Source of the DNA: Amorphochlora amoebiformis
Taxonomy: Eukaryota; Cercozoa; Chlorarachniophyceae
Direction of reading: 5' to 3'
Assembly: GCA_054601695.1 (NCBI GenBank)
Contig: BAAHQB010000005.1
Coordinates: 930,001 to 994,000 of the forward strand
Length of the DNA stretch: 64,000 nucleotides
Position 1 is the first letter of the stretch; every line of letters begins with the position of its first letter. This document shows positions 40,203 through 64,000 of the stretch, one piece after another. The translations under genes were made by a program, and so were the position numbers. Below the pieces are notes generated by a model. The model was given only the letters and a program-made list of their open reading frames with translations, had not been told where the DNA came from and made no database searches.

Positions 40203-40349
40203 GTACATATATATATATAGTGTAAGGCCCGCGAACCTAGCTTGGCTATTGGAGGACGACATGCACACACATCGGGTCGTATTTCCAAGAACTGTCTTAA
40301 GCTCACCAATGCTGCCATACCAGCTAATCTAGCTAATGAGAATTTATAG
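26060..40349 (+). CDS. Gene B: family-3 (class C) GPCR-like receptor with binding-protein ectodomain, about 36 exons
   Basis: Plus-strand gene whose exons join in phase from 26591 to the TAG at 40347-40349; the listed exons sum to 2,289 nt (762 codons plus stop). It comprises a large extracellular domain, seven hydrophobic segments with class C signatures, and a hydrophilic Ser/Lys tail. Receptors of this build sit in the plasma membrane and couple ligand binding by a bilobed domain to the seven-helix bundle. The ligand cannot be predicted. The N-terminus is open: a signal-peptide-like frame at 26060-26098 (donor 26099) would join in phase 0 to the exon at 26591, but has no further support. 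An apparent stop after [14 protein letters not shown] (37807-37809) is avoided by a GTAACA donor at 37806, which restores Gln in phase with the exon at 38353. Confidence 0.85.
26591..33335 (+). other. Gene B exons: extracellular domain resembling a periplasmic binding protein (OpuAC-like)
   Basis: Exons: 26591-26736, 27123-27143, 27181-27301, 27329-27406, 27467-27515, 27846-27913, 28005-28066, 28341-28364, 28924-28978, 29034-29058, 29257-29305, 29356-29446, 29566-29662, 29994-30028, 31116-31169, 31355-31381, 31769-31846, 32398-32493, 33275-33335. All junctions match in phase. Notable peptide stretches: [83 protein letters not shown], and [18 protein letters not shown] just before the first helix. 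These fit the pattern of glycine-betaine-type (OpuAC) binding domains fused to seven-helix receptors in some protists; that assignment is from memory and unverified. The 27-nt intron 27302-27328 is very short. The 21-nt exon 27123-27143 can be skipped without breaking phase. Confidence 0.7.
30448..30455. promoter_or_regulatory. Perfect CRE palindrome inside a gene B intron
   Basis: TGACGTCA lies in a GC-richer, non-repetitive stretch of about 600 bp (30300-30910) within the gene B intron 30029-31115. The stretch also carries repeated GGAGATCG/CTCCAGCGATC-like motifs. It may be an intronic control element or internal promoter, or a chance match. Confidence 0.25.
35085..35500. repeat. CCTAAC-type degenerate repeats in gene B introns
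   Basis: Degenerate CTAACCC, CTAATCC and CTAACTC units fill introns around exons 35219-35270 and 35393-35439 of gene B. The acceptor of exon 35219-35270 is itself AACCCTAG (35211-35218). Similar short runs lie at 27040-27070, 27265-27285, 27785-27805 and 34150-34180. Confidence 0.75.
36075..37414 (+). other. Gene B intron between helices 6 and 7, with TC tract
   Basis: This 1.34-kb intron of gene B is filled with TA arrays and contains a pyrimidine run (TCTC with TTTT) at about 36811-36945 on the sense strand. No exon-like island with usable splice sites was found in it. Confidence 0.75.
38353..40349 (+). other. Gene B exons: cytoplasmic tail
   Basis: Exons: 38353-38428, 38704-38760 (weak), 39149-39217, 40227-40349 with the TAG stop. 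All junctions are phase 2 or 0 and agree; exon 38704-38760, which is Asn-rich, can be left out without changing frame. The tail is basic and Ser-rich ([51 protein letters not shown]) and looks unstructured, as expected for a receptor tail. No domain is recognised. Confidence 0.65.
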
Positions 40350-40977
40350 AATCTTGAAATAAACTTTAAGCTTGCAAGTTACACATCAGCTAGAAATCCG
40401 CTGAAACGTTATTTTAGTTATTACTAGTATAATCTAGATAATCTAGATAATAGCAATATCTACTAGATCTAGATCTAGTAGATCTAGTAGATGTAGAAAT
40501 CGATACTGTCTGTATACGCGCGTAGTGATAAAATTACTAGTACAAGTAGTAAACCGTCCAGCCGTACTTGGCTATTTCTGTATCTCTGGTATCTCTCTAG
40601 TCTCTAGTACTACTACTAGAGTACTCTAAAGTACTACTAGTCTAGCTAGTACTAGATCTAGACGAAATATCTAGAGATATACTAGAATACTCTAGATACT
40701 ATCTAGACTATATATATATCTCTTGTTTCTTCTGAGATCTAGGCTACACTAGTATAGACTAGATAGATCTACTACTACCTAGACTCTAGAGACTACTACT
40801 ACTAGTGATCAAATGTAACTAGATCAAATTTGGAGGACTAAAACTTTAAAAATAAGTTAAATTAGAAACTTGTTTACTTATTTACTTCTAGTACTTACTA
40901 GACTTCCAGGACTTAGGTCGGTGCGGTAGATAGACTAGATACTAGGATAGAGCCTGGCAATGCCAAACTTATGCAAA
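40350..40977. other. CTAG-rich convergent intergenic spacer between genes B and C
   Basis: This is the spacer between the stop of gene B (40349) and the stop of gene C (40978). From about 40390 to 40960 it lacks TA arrays and instead is saturated with CTAG, about 30 copies by hand count, often within ACTAGT, TCTAGA or AGATCT. The composition differs from both exons and introns. It must hold the two 3' untranslated ends. No terminator or polyadenylation signal was identified with confidence. Confidence 0.75.
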
Positions 40978-41265
40978 TTATTTTTTCGTTGATTTCTTTT
41001 TTGAGCTCTTTCCGCGAGATTTTCTCTTGGGCTTCTTCAAGGACTTATTGTGAGTGGTCCATTTCTGTTATTATAATATCATGGGTATCTTTGTATATTA
41101 TACTGGACATATACACATGTATACATACATACATATATATATATATATATGTTTGCATGCAAATATTATTAGTGTTTACATGCATGTGTACAGACAAACA
41201 TATATACATATATACTACACACACACACACACACCACATATATATATATATATATATAAATTTAC

Positions 41266-41296
<31 letters not shown>

Positions 41297-41465
41297 GGTA
41301 CATACACACACATATATATATATATAGCCGAACATATTTATTTAAACACAACATATCTATATATATATATACATACATACATATATATATATATGTTTAT
41401 AATATATTTATACATATATTTATATATATATATATATGCATTATATTCATTCATTTGCATACACG

Positions 41466-41496
<31 letters not shown>

Positions 41497-41507
41497 CATT
41501 TGCATAA

Positions 41508-41581
<74 letters not shown>

Positions 41582-43116
41582 ACATGTATTTATGTACGTA
41601 TAATATATATATACACATATACATATATATATATATATGTGTACATGTATGCAAATGAATGAATAATATATATATATATATGCATAGATATACATGTATA
41701 TATGTATATATAAATATATATACTTATATATGCTGGAGACATATATTACATTTATCCATCCATCTATACACACACCTTTATCGCGCTATATATTATATTA
41801 TCAACAAATTGTGTTATCCTCAAGTCCACCACATGGTGGGTGTGCTCCATCGTCATCAACAACACCTGTCACAAATCCACACACGAACGCTTCAGATTAA
41901 TACCAACACCCAATATCTTCTCTCTTTCTCTCCCCTACTTCCTCTTTCCCCTTCCCTTTTTCCCCTCTCCCTCTCACCCGAGCTCCATGATTGCTGATCA
42001 AGTTGCCCATAATATTCACCGACGTTAGCGTCGAGCACAGAGAGATCGCCTCGGCAAGCGCCCGTGTGGCTTCGACCTCATGCCCAAACGACGTGTTTTC
42101 CTGCGCGAAGCGATGTCATACAAGAAGAGGGAGAGAGAGCTCCAGAGCAAAAAGTGAAATTTAGGACTCGAGTCAAAGAGGGAGAGAAAGTTGGGAAAAT
42201 ATACCAAATCTAGTGACTTAAGGGTCCGGTTTTTTGCCAGCCCCTGGGCAAACATCCCGATACCAGCGCACTTCAGAGGGTTCCCGCAGAGGTTCAGACT
42301 CTCGAGACTCTTTTTCAGCTAAGAGTTACTGTCGATTTGTACAAGAGGAGAAATATAGTAATATTGGTTTTACGACCCGTGATAGCATGTCTGTGCGTGT
42401 AAATATGCACATGAAGACTTGCAGTCCACAAGAACATGTGTACCGTTCAAGTGGATATCGATTTATAACCCTAATCCTGAATGCTCAGCATTAACCATGT
42501 GAAACCCTCGAAAGAGAGAGAGAAAAAGAGAGGGAAAGAGGGGTGAGGTGAGAGAGAGATGAGAGAGGAGATCGAGTGCCTCTCACCCCGAACCCATCCT
42601 TGTCTTCGGGAGAAAGCAGCATCTCTCCCAAATATTTCCCGCCTTTTGATTCGATCTCGCAGTATTGAAGGCTGAGGTCCTTTGGTGTAGAAATGTTCAA
42701 GATGATATATGTTACAGTGTCACGTTGAAATGTAGCGTTGTCGTTACGAATGGGTATACCATTGTACACACGATGGGACAGTGGCGTTGCGATGTCATAG
42801 TGTCAATAGTGAGATATCGCAATGAGTTGTTGTAACAGTGTTGCTGTGATATGCCACAAGGTTACACCTTCAGGGTTGTGTTGTGCTTAAGTCCCTCTGT
42901 GATGAGGCGTATCCCGTGAGAGCCCAAAGGGTTGAAATCTAATATGATCCTTTTTAATCTGAGGTTTATATATATATTAATTTATATATATAAATATATA
43001 TATATATATATAAATTTATATTATATATGTATATACTATACATATATATATATATACATATGTATATATATATATATATGTCTATGTATAAATATATTTG
43101 TATATAATACATCACA

Positions 43117-43155
<39 letters not shown>

Positions 43156-43487
43156 ATAAATATGTATATGTAACTACCGTGAATGTCGTCCAGACCCTAG
43201 ATATTCCCCCAGCGCCTAAACATACAAAAGCTTTCATCAACAAATAACATATATGTACACCTTAACGTAATATACATATATAAATAAATTTACAAATATA
43301 TATATATACATATCAATATATATATATATATATATATGCATGTACGTATACATGTACATTTATATACCATGAACAACCCATATACATGTACATATGAACA
43401 CATATTTAACACATACTTATGTATATGTATATATATACATATATATATATACATATATATATATACTTATATATATACTTATATACA

Positions 43488-43529
<42 letters not shown>

Positions 43530-44056
43530 TGTATATATATATACATATATATATATATAAATACATATAGCTATATATATTTAATTATATACATACATAT
43601 ATATATATATATGTATATAGATACATACATGTGCATATATATATATATATGTTTGTTTGTACATGTACATATATATATGTATATATATTTATATATATAT
43701 ATATATATATATACATATATATACACATTCATACATTTTTTAACACCTATTACAATATAATATATATATATATATGTATATATATGTATAAATATATATA
43801 TTTATTTATTTATTATTCAGTGGTGATGATAAAGATGAAGATGTGAAATTACAAAAAAAATAGCCTTGTACAATAACAACGTTTATAGAAGATGCAATGA
43901 TTTCTAATATTACCATCATTAATTATTATTACGTATACATAATATGATATATATTAGTATGAGTAAAGATGTTTGCTACTTAAAAGTCAAAAAATGAACG
44001 AGCCTGAGAAATGGATTCAAAAAGATAATATACGTACTGTATATACATGTATACAA

Positions 44057-44102
<46 letters not shown>

Positions 44103-44310
44103 TATATGCATAAACTCCTAATTTATTTTTCCTGCTTACCTCGCAAAAGTGAACATTAGCTAGACAGTCCCTAAGCTCTAATCTTTCCGCTAGCGTGTAC
44201 CTTGACATATAGTATCCATGTACATACAATACAAAAAATATGCGGATGTATACATATATATATATATATATATATGCATCATAAGTTATAGCTAAAACAA
44301 TACATGTATG

Positions 44311-44345
<35 letters not shown>

Positions 44346-44522
44346 GTATATATTGTATATTACATAAATGAAATACATAACATAAACATATATACATATA
44401 TATGATACATACAGATACTCTATTAAGAATGCCTATAGCTAACCGGCAGACGCTAGCTAATTCACGTAGAAAGCTATTTAGAGAGAGGTTTGTATTAATA
44501 TATATAAAGAATATGCACACAA

Positions 44523-44565
<43 letters not shown>

Positions 44566-44692
44566 TAGAGATGAGTTATGAGAGAGAGGCAGAATGAAAG
44601 GAAATAAAAGAGAGAGAGATGACATAGAGAGCTATTTAGAGACAGGTATGTATTAATATATATAACGAATATACACACAAAGGAGGGAGAGG

Positions 44693-44728
<36 letters not shown>

Positions 44729-45507
44729 GGAGAGAGAGAGAGAGATGAGAAATGAAAGATAGGGAGAAATGAACGGAAAATAGAAGAGAGAGAGAGAAAG
44801 ATGACATAGAGAGCTATTTAGAGAGAGGTTTGTATTAATATACATAACGAGTATACACACACAGAGAGAGAGAGAGAAGAGGGAGAGAGAGAAAAAGAGG
44901 AAAGAGAGAGTGAGGAAAAAAAAAGATGAGAGAGAAAGAGATGAGATATGAGAGGGGAGAAATGCAAAGAAAATAGAAGAGAGAGAGAGAGAGATGACAC
45001 AGAAAGCTATTTAGAGAAAGGTTTGTATTAATATTTATAAGGAAGAGACACAAAGAGAGAGAAGAGAGAGAGAGATGAGAGAGAGAGAGAGGTAGAAAAT
45101 TGAGAGAACAGAGAGAGAAGAGAGAGAGAAAGAGATGAGAGAGAGAGAAATTAAAGGAAGGTAGAAAAGAGAGAGAGAGAGGGAGAGAAGAGAAAGAGAG
45201 AGAAGGGAGAGGGAGTGAGAGAGAGAGAGAGAGGGAGAGAGATAGAGAGAAGAGAGAGAGAGAGAGAGAGCGAGAGAGATAGAGAGTGAGAGAAAAGGGA
45301 GAGAGAAAAGAGAGAGATAGAGAGAAAAGAAAGAGATAGAGAGAAAAGAGAGAGTGAGAGAGAGAGAGGGGGGGGAGAAAAGAGAGAGATAGAGGCAAAA
45401 GAAAGAGAGAGTGAGAGAGAGGGAGAGAGAAAAGAGAGAGATAAAGAGAGAAGAAAGAGAGAGGTAGAGAGAAAAAAGAGAGAGAGTGGGATAGAGAGAG
45501 AGAGTGG

Positions 45508-45547
<40 letters not shown>

Positions 45548-45693
45548 AGAAAGAGAAAGAGAGAGAAAAGAAAAATGAAGAGAGAGAAAGAGAAAGATTG
45601 AGAGAGAGAGAGAGAGAGAAAGAGAAAGATAGAGAGAAGGAAAGACAGAGAGAGAGGAGAGAGAGCGGGTGAGAAGAGAGAAAAAGAGAAGAG

Positions 45694-45724
<31 letters not shown>

Positions 45725-45755
45725 AAGAGAGAAAGAGAAAGATAGAGAGAAAGAA

Positions 45756-45787
<32 letters not shown>

Positions 45788-45817
45788 AGAGAGAGAGAAA
45801 GAGAAGGATAGAGAGAA

Positions 45818-45852
<35 letters not shown>

Positions 45853-46123
45853 GGCGAGAGAGAAGAGAGAAAATGTAATTATGCAATTTCATACTGTGTA
45901 TGTACAAATACTATGTACCTATATATATATATATTTATATATATATATATATAATATATAATATATGTTTATATTGATATGTATTTATACATGTATACAT
46001 GCGTGCATATTATATATTCTTTGGGTTAAGAGAATATATTTTGTAGGTTCATATACAATTCAAATGTGTATGTACATATATGAACAGATATACATATATA
46101 TACAAACATATATATATATACAC

Positions 46124-46159
<36 letters not shown>

Positions 46160-46177
46160 ATATATATATAACATTTA

Positions 46178-46226
<49 letters not shown>

Positions 46227-46346
46227 GTATATATATATATATGTATGCATATAATATATCTATGCATTAACGTGCATATATATAAAATGTATATATTAAT
46301 ATAGTATATATATATATATATTATATATATATATATAGATATATAG

Positions 46347-46386
<40 letters not shown>

Positions 46387-46481
46387 TTAGGTTTGACACT
46401 TACGAGATTGTCAAGAGGGCGGGATTATTAGACATGTTCGGTGTATATATATATACATATGTGTGTGTGTGTTTGTGTGTC

Positions 46482-46575
<94 letters not shown>

Positions 46576-46606
46576 GTGTGTGTGTGTGTGAGTATACTAA
46601 CATATG

Positions 46607-46646
<40 letters not shown>

Positions 46647-46883
46647 ATAAGTGTGTGTACACACACACATATATATATATATATCTGTACTGTATATATA
46701 TATATATATGTATATATATATGTATGTATATATACATATGTATATATAATATCATATATATATATATTATATATATATATATATATACAACTATTCGTTT
46801 ATACATATAAGTATATATATATATGTATGTATATATATGTATATATATATGGACATATAAATATTATATATAGAATATTACAT

Positions 46884-46925
<42 letters not shown>

Positions 46926-47118
46926 TCATATTTTTCCTATATATTAACATATATACATTTGTATATTACATGTAATATTTACAGCATATATATATATATA
47001 TATATACATATATATCTTCTTTATATGTATTCGTGTAAGTAATATATATATATATATGCATATATATATATATATAAATATATATGTATATATATATTTA
47101 TATATATATATATATGTA

Positions 47119-47183
<65 letters not shown>

Positions 47184-47235
47184 GTAAGTTAAATTATAAA
47201 GATGTATTCACAAACATATCTCAATATATACATTA

Positions 47236-47320
<85 letters not shown>

Positions 47321-47326
47321 GTATAA

Positions 47327-47382
<56 letters not shown>

Positions 47383-48155
47383 ATAATATATACATATATA
47401 TGTAAATATAAGTTTAATTACATACATATATGCACAAACATATCTTAATATTTATATATATGTGTATACATATAAACATATAATATATATATATATATAT
47501 TATTTAACATCTTACTTTAAAGTATTTGCTATCATTGCAGCGGACTTATCGCCAAACCCACAGTTTACGAACAGTAAATCTTGCAGATACTACGAGTGTA
47601 TAATTAGCGGCGAAGGAAGTGGGATATAGAGAAAGAGTGGGAAACAGTGAGAGGTCGGACCTTGGAAAGAGAAAAAGATTTAGGAAAAAATGAGAGAAAT
47701 GGATTAAGAAACAGAGAGAGTGGATAAAAAGAAAGGGTCAGGAGAGAAGACGAGGAGGAATCGGATAGAAAAACAGATAGGGGCTCTAGAGCTCTGGATA
47801 GATTATAGATACAGAGAGGAGAGAGGGATTCCGAGAGACAGGCGAAGGCATGGAAGAATATCCATGAGAGGAAGAGAGAGATGGCGAGAGAGGGAGGGGG
47901 AGGAAGAGAGGGATGGTACGTCGTATCTAGTGCCTCTTATTGCATCACAGAGAGCTTTGATGGAATTCTCTTCGTGCTTTTCAAACAAAACTACCTGTAT
48001 TGCATGTAATGTACAATATGTGTATGCAGATTTCGGTATATATATATAGTATATGCATACATACATATATATATTTATGTGTTATATGTATTACATATAT
48101 ATATATACATATACGTGTATATATATATATCTAGTATATATATATATATATATAG

Positions 48156-48232
<77 letters not shown>

Positions 48233-48242
48233 TATTTATATG

Positions 48243-48279
<37 letters not shown>

Positions 48280-48383
48280 TGTATATGTATACATGTGCGA
48301 CAAGATTTGTGTATCTTTCTCTTCGCATATCTTTTTCCTCTCCAGTTTGCTATATTTACACACGTATACACATGGATGTATGT

Positions 48384-48437
<54 letters not shown>

Positions 48438-48448
48438 GTATATGTATG

Positions 48449-48491
<43 letters not shown>

Positions 48492-48497
48492 ACATAT

Positions 48498-48543
<46 letters not shown>

Positions 48544-48786
48544 ATATGTATACATGTACACATAGATTAAATGCATGCGCATGATATTATTGTAACCTTT
48601 GTAATCGGGGGATCCTGATTTTCTTTAAGTGAAAACGACCTGAGCAGCTCCTTGCCATGGTCTTCTCTCACCTTCACATATGCATTGGTACATATTATAT
48701 AATATACATATACAGATTTATACGTAGCTATTAATACATGCGCACACACACACATATGTATGTGTGTATGTATAATATATACATAT

Positions 48787-48827
<41 letters not shown>

Positions 48828-48873
48828 AATATATATATGTATATGTGTATATGTATATATAACTATATGTATA

Positions 48874-48916
<43 letters not shown>

Positions 48917-49045
48917 TTATATTCACATACAAACATATAAACATCTCTCTCTCTCTCTCTCTATATATATATACATATATGTATGTATATGTATAAACAT
49001 ATGTATGTACACGTACATACGGAGTAGTATATGAAATTTTAATCC

Positions 49046-49082
<37 letters not shown>

Positions 49083-49192
49083 TACATTTTGGGTGTGTGT
49101 TTATATGTACTACATAAAAAAGTGTAAATGTGCACTCATGAATTTGCATGTGTAGATGTACATCTCATACACATGTGTGAACATATGTATAT

Positions 49193-49237
<45 letters not shown>

Positions 49238-49274
49238 TATAAATATATACATATATTTATATTAATACTTATTA

Positions 49275-49327
<53 letters not shown>

Positions 49328-49344
49328 AATACACCACACACACA

Positions 49345-49384
<40 letters not shown>

Positions 49385-49455
49385 CAGTATATCGACATAC
49401 ACCATATATACACACATATATCTATACTATATTGACAACATACACACACACACAC

Positions 49456-49507
<52 letters not shown>

Positions 49508-49935
49508 ACCTATACATGGTGCACACGTATGTACACAGGCATTTATGTATCCTTATGTCCACTAATATGTACACTAAAACATATGTATATGCCTACGTTC
49601 ATGCATCAAACAGACATCTTCATTCACACTGAATCCACTCACGAACATAAACATATTCTCAAACCCACGTGCACCCCAACCACCCGTAAACCCTTAAAGC
49701 GTACAAACCTTATATTCCAACAATAAACCTTTCAGCACATTTCTTAACTTTATTCTCCTCGTTTGCTCTAGAAAGAAAGCAAGCGTATCACATCCAAAGC
49801 GCATTCCAACCAATTCTCTCCCCTACTTTTAATCCCCGTTCCCAAAATCTTTTCTTCGTAAGCCCTTAGCACTCTCGATACCCTCCTACCCCTCTGTTCT
49901 GCTAAATCATCCGCTTTTTTCTTCTTTTTCGCCAT
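40978..49935 (-). CDS. Gene C: leucine-rich-repeat (RNI-type) protein, 14 exons
   Basis: Minus-strand gene. Exons, all complement: 49827-49935 (ATG start), 48597-48664, 48302-48349, 47920-47994, 47546-47589, 44419-44473, 44140-44200, 43178-43215, 42868-42949, 42587-42679, 42205-42318, 42020-42100, 41776-41865, 40978-41043 (TAA stop). The product is about 340 aa. It opens with a lysine run ([18 protein letters not shown]), has repeats of the ribonuclease-inhibitor type ([61 protein letters not shown]) and ends in a basic tail ([17 protein letters not shown]). LRR proteins of this kind are protein-binding scaffolds; no partner can be named. Phases agree except between 44419-44473 (ends phase 0) and 44140-44200 (starts phase 2), so an exon or boundary is missing there. 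The acceptor of exon 2 is one of several AGs at 48662-48673. Confidence 0.8.
44461..45030. repeat. Four tandem copies of a 160-190 bp unit containing a 3' splice site
   Basis: The segment GCTATTTAGAGA..GGT.TGTATTAATA recurs at about 44474, 44631, 44813 and 45006, each followed by a short ACACAAAG motif and a GA run. On the minus strand each copy carries CTCTAAATAG, the acceptor used by gene C exon 44419-44473, plus the first bases of that exon. Only the first copy continues into coding sequence. Confidence 0.8.
44474..47545 (-). other. Large repeat-filled intron of gene C
   Basis: This is the intron between gene C exons 47546-47589 and 44419-44473, about 3.1 kb. From right to left it holds long TA arrays (46,500-47,370 and around), then the purine tract. 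The only non-repeat island is 46386-46441, which could be an alternative first exon of gene C (complement 46404-46435, [11 protein letters not shown] with a GTAAGT donor) or an unrelated plus-strand exon. Confidence 0.6.
44516..45870. repeat. Purine (GA)n tract of about 1.35 kb
   Basis: The plus strand is almost entirely A and G (GAGA runs with AGAAAG variants) for over 1.3 kb, lying in an intron of gene C, so the transcript sees a long TC tract. Long homopurine mirror-like tracts can form triplex (H-) DNA; that is family knowledge, not shown here. The tract ends just upstream, in transcript sense, of exon 44419-44473 and may act as an oversized polypyrimidine tract. Confidence 0.9.
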
Positions 49936-50102
49936 CGCCCAAAGACGTCGCCCGTTTCCGCGCGATTTACCGCCCAGGCTTTGTGTGATCTGCGGTGTGA
50001 CAGGTTACGCGACGTGACCTAACAGGCAAGTAACAGTCCACTCACCCGTTCCGAGATATTCATATTAAAAAAACATCTCGGTTATGGGACATCCGCGGGA
50101 CA
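49936..50102. promoter_or_regulatory. Compact bidirectional promoter region of genes C and D
   Basis: Only 167 bp separate the start codons of gene C (complement 49933-49935) and gene D (50103-50105). The segment is GC-richer than its surroundings and free of TA arrays. It contains GACGTC (49944-49949), a CREB/ATF-like core, and several CG dinucleotides. No TATA box was seen. Both promoters, or the start regions of both transcripts, have to fit here. Confidence 0.55.
50051..50081 (+). promoter_or_regulatory. Potential hairpin in the gene D leader
   Basis: CCGAGAT (50051-50057) and ATCTCGG (50075-50081) are a perfect 7-bp inverted repeat with a 17-base A-rich loop, ending 21 bases before the proposed ATG. 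It could be a leader stem-loop or a factor-binding palindrome. With a stem this short it may be chance. Confidence 0.3.
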
Positions 50103-62845
<12,743 letters not shown>

Positions 62846-64000
62846 CAACTACTATGTCCGTCATTAGTTGGATCGTAAACCTCTGAAACCAGAATTCGAA
62901 TATTAGGCTATTTGATCGCGATTTACATGTTGTTACAATCGAAGATATGGCCACTTAAATGTATATATCTGTACTATACATGTACATTTCATGCGAACAA
63001 ATTATTACAATGGAGAGCCAACAGCTGTACTTCACGTACGCCGTCGTACGGATGTTCGGTGATGTTTTACCCAGAATGTCACGGCTCGATTTTAGTTCTA
63101 GTAGCAGTAAATATCTTGTACAATTTATGTGCACATATTACATAGTAGTCAGGGATGCACTTAGCTCAAGTTAGCGCTATAAGCTGCGTTAACCTTGAAT
63201 TCGAATGTATGTGGGCGGAACGCCGGCGCATGCGCATACAGATGTGAGCACGGTGAGCACGAAAGTGAACGTAAGTGGGTGCTATTACTAGTTTAATTAG
63301 TATCACGGTACGTACTTTCACACATGAACAACGTACATCTAGCACATTAGGTTCAGTATTATATCATATCTTTGTATACAAGGGATCCATGTTGTATCAC
63401 TAGTATTACTGATATTACAATTAACTAGATTAACAATTTACCATACGCATCCGAGTGCATTTTCGTTCGTACGTAAATACGTAACATACTTTGTGCGTAT
63501 ACGTACGTACGCATGATGTGCTAGTTAGTATCTAGAGATATAGGTAAAAGGTTTAGATTGTCGCATGCACATTCGTCGATGCAGGGGTATACGTCTAGTA
63601 CGTACACGAACTACTAGAACTAGACGGACGTGTTGAATCGTGCGCAGGTGTCCGCAACACCGCGTATACTACTAGACTAGTCTAGCAGTTGGGTAATACT
63701 TGATACGCACCAACAATCAAGTCTATCCCCCAGCCGCTGTCTAAATGTAGCTCTAGCTGCTACATACAAACTAGACAAACTAGATATAAGCAAACTTGTA
63801 TGACCCTAGTACACAGTGTTGCCGGCGAGCCAGATCTACTAGATCCCTAGGATCCAGTCCAGCTAGTCTGTAGTACGGCGCATCAATTTAACATGCTACG
63901 TAAAAAGACGTACGGTATTATGTACTCGTCATAGCCTTAATAAATTGAAGGATATTTATTGCCCAGAACTTAATCGAAGCTGTGCTAGTTTTGGAACTTA
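62846..64000. other. Region downstream of gene D, ending CTAG-rich
   Basis: This holds 1.15 kb free of TA arrays after the gene D stop. It must hold the gene D 3' untranslated end. From about 63280 to 63860 it contains about 20 CTAG sites plus ACGTACGT-like palindromes, the same unusual composition as the spacer after gene B. Apart from the weak frame at 63010-63174 no coding signal was found. Confidence 0.7.
63010..63174 (+). CDS. Small open frame downstream of gene D (54 codons)
   Basis: ATG at 63010 opens a 54-codon frame in ordinary, non-repetitive sequence: MESQQLYFTYAVVRMFGDVL, Ser-rich after that, TAA/TAG-type stop at 63172-63174. A GTGATG inside could be a donor, making it the first exon of a gene running off the window. 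No family is recognised. It may be a chance frame. Confidence 0.25.
   Translation: MESQQLYFTYAVVRMFGDVLPRMSRLDFSSSSSKYLVQFMCTYYIVVRDALSSS

Noticed and set aside
44461-45870. CRISPR-like or transposon repeat
   Set aside because: Repeats are tandem, purine-rich and share a splice acceptor; no unique spacers, terminal inverted repeats or transposase.

Overview
This is a nuclear window from an intron-rich eukaryote, most likely a single-celled protist. About 85% of it is AT-rich microsatellite: (TA)n, with some (CA)n, (GA)n and (TC)n. Almost every long open frame in it is a poly-Tyr/Ile or His/Thr artefact of (TA)n and (CA)n. The organism cannot be placed further from sequence alone. Stops are used as in the standard code and introns are GT-AG.

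The short non-repetitive islands between the repeats are exons. Translating each island between a plausible AG acceptor and GT donor, and checking that intron phases match, gives four multi-exon genes on alternating strands. (A) Minus strand, 25415 down to about 16: a DENN-domain protein of about 1,030 aa, with uDENN, central DENN and dDENN modules, so probably a Rab guanine-nucleotide exchange factor. (B) Plus strand, about 26060/26591 to 40349: a seven-helix family-3 (class C) GPCR-like receptor. Its ectodomain looks like a bacterial-type periplasmic binding protein (OpuAC-like). (C) Minus strand, 49935 down to 40978: a leucine-rich-repeat (RNI type) protein of about 340 aa with basic ends. 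(D) Plus strand, 50103 to 62845: a 526-aa homologue of the N-terminal part of RAB3GAP2, the non-catalytic Rab3GAP subunit.

Layout: A and B are divergent and share a control region of about 0.6-1.2 kb. B and C converge on a 630-bp CTAG-rich spacer. C and D are divergent with only 167 bp between start codons. D is followed by about 1.1 kb of ordinary sequence that ends in a second CTAG-rich stretch. A and D both act on Rab GTPases, one predicted activator and one GAP-subunit relative. B would be a surface sensor. No operon-like or functional link between the genes can be shown.

Introns hold the repeats: TA arrays, degenerate telomere-like TTAGGG/CCCTAA arrays, a 1.3-kb purine tract, and duplicated pieces of exons next to TA arrays. 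No rRNA, tRNA, CRISPR array or recognisable transposon was seen. Exon calls rest on hand translation, splice-site reading and family memory; no alignment or HMM search was run.
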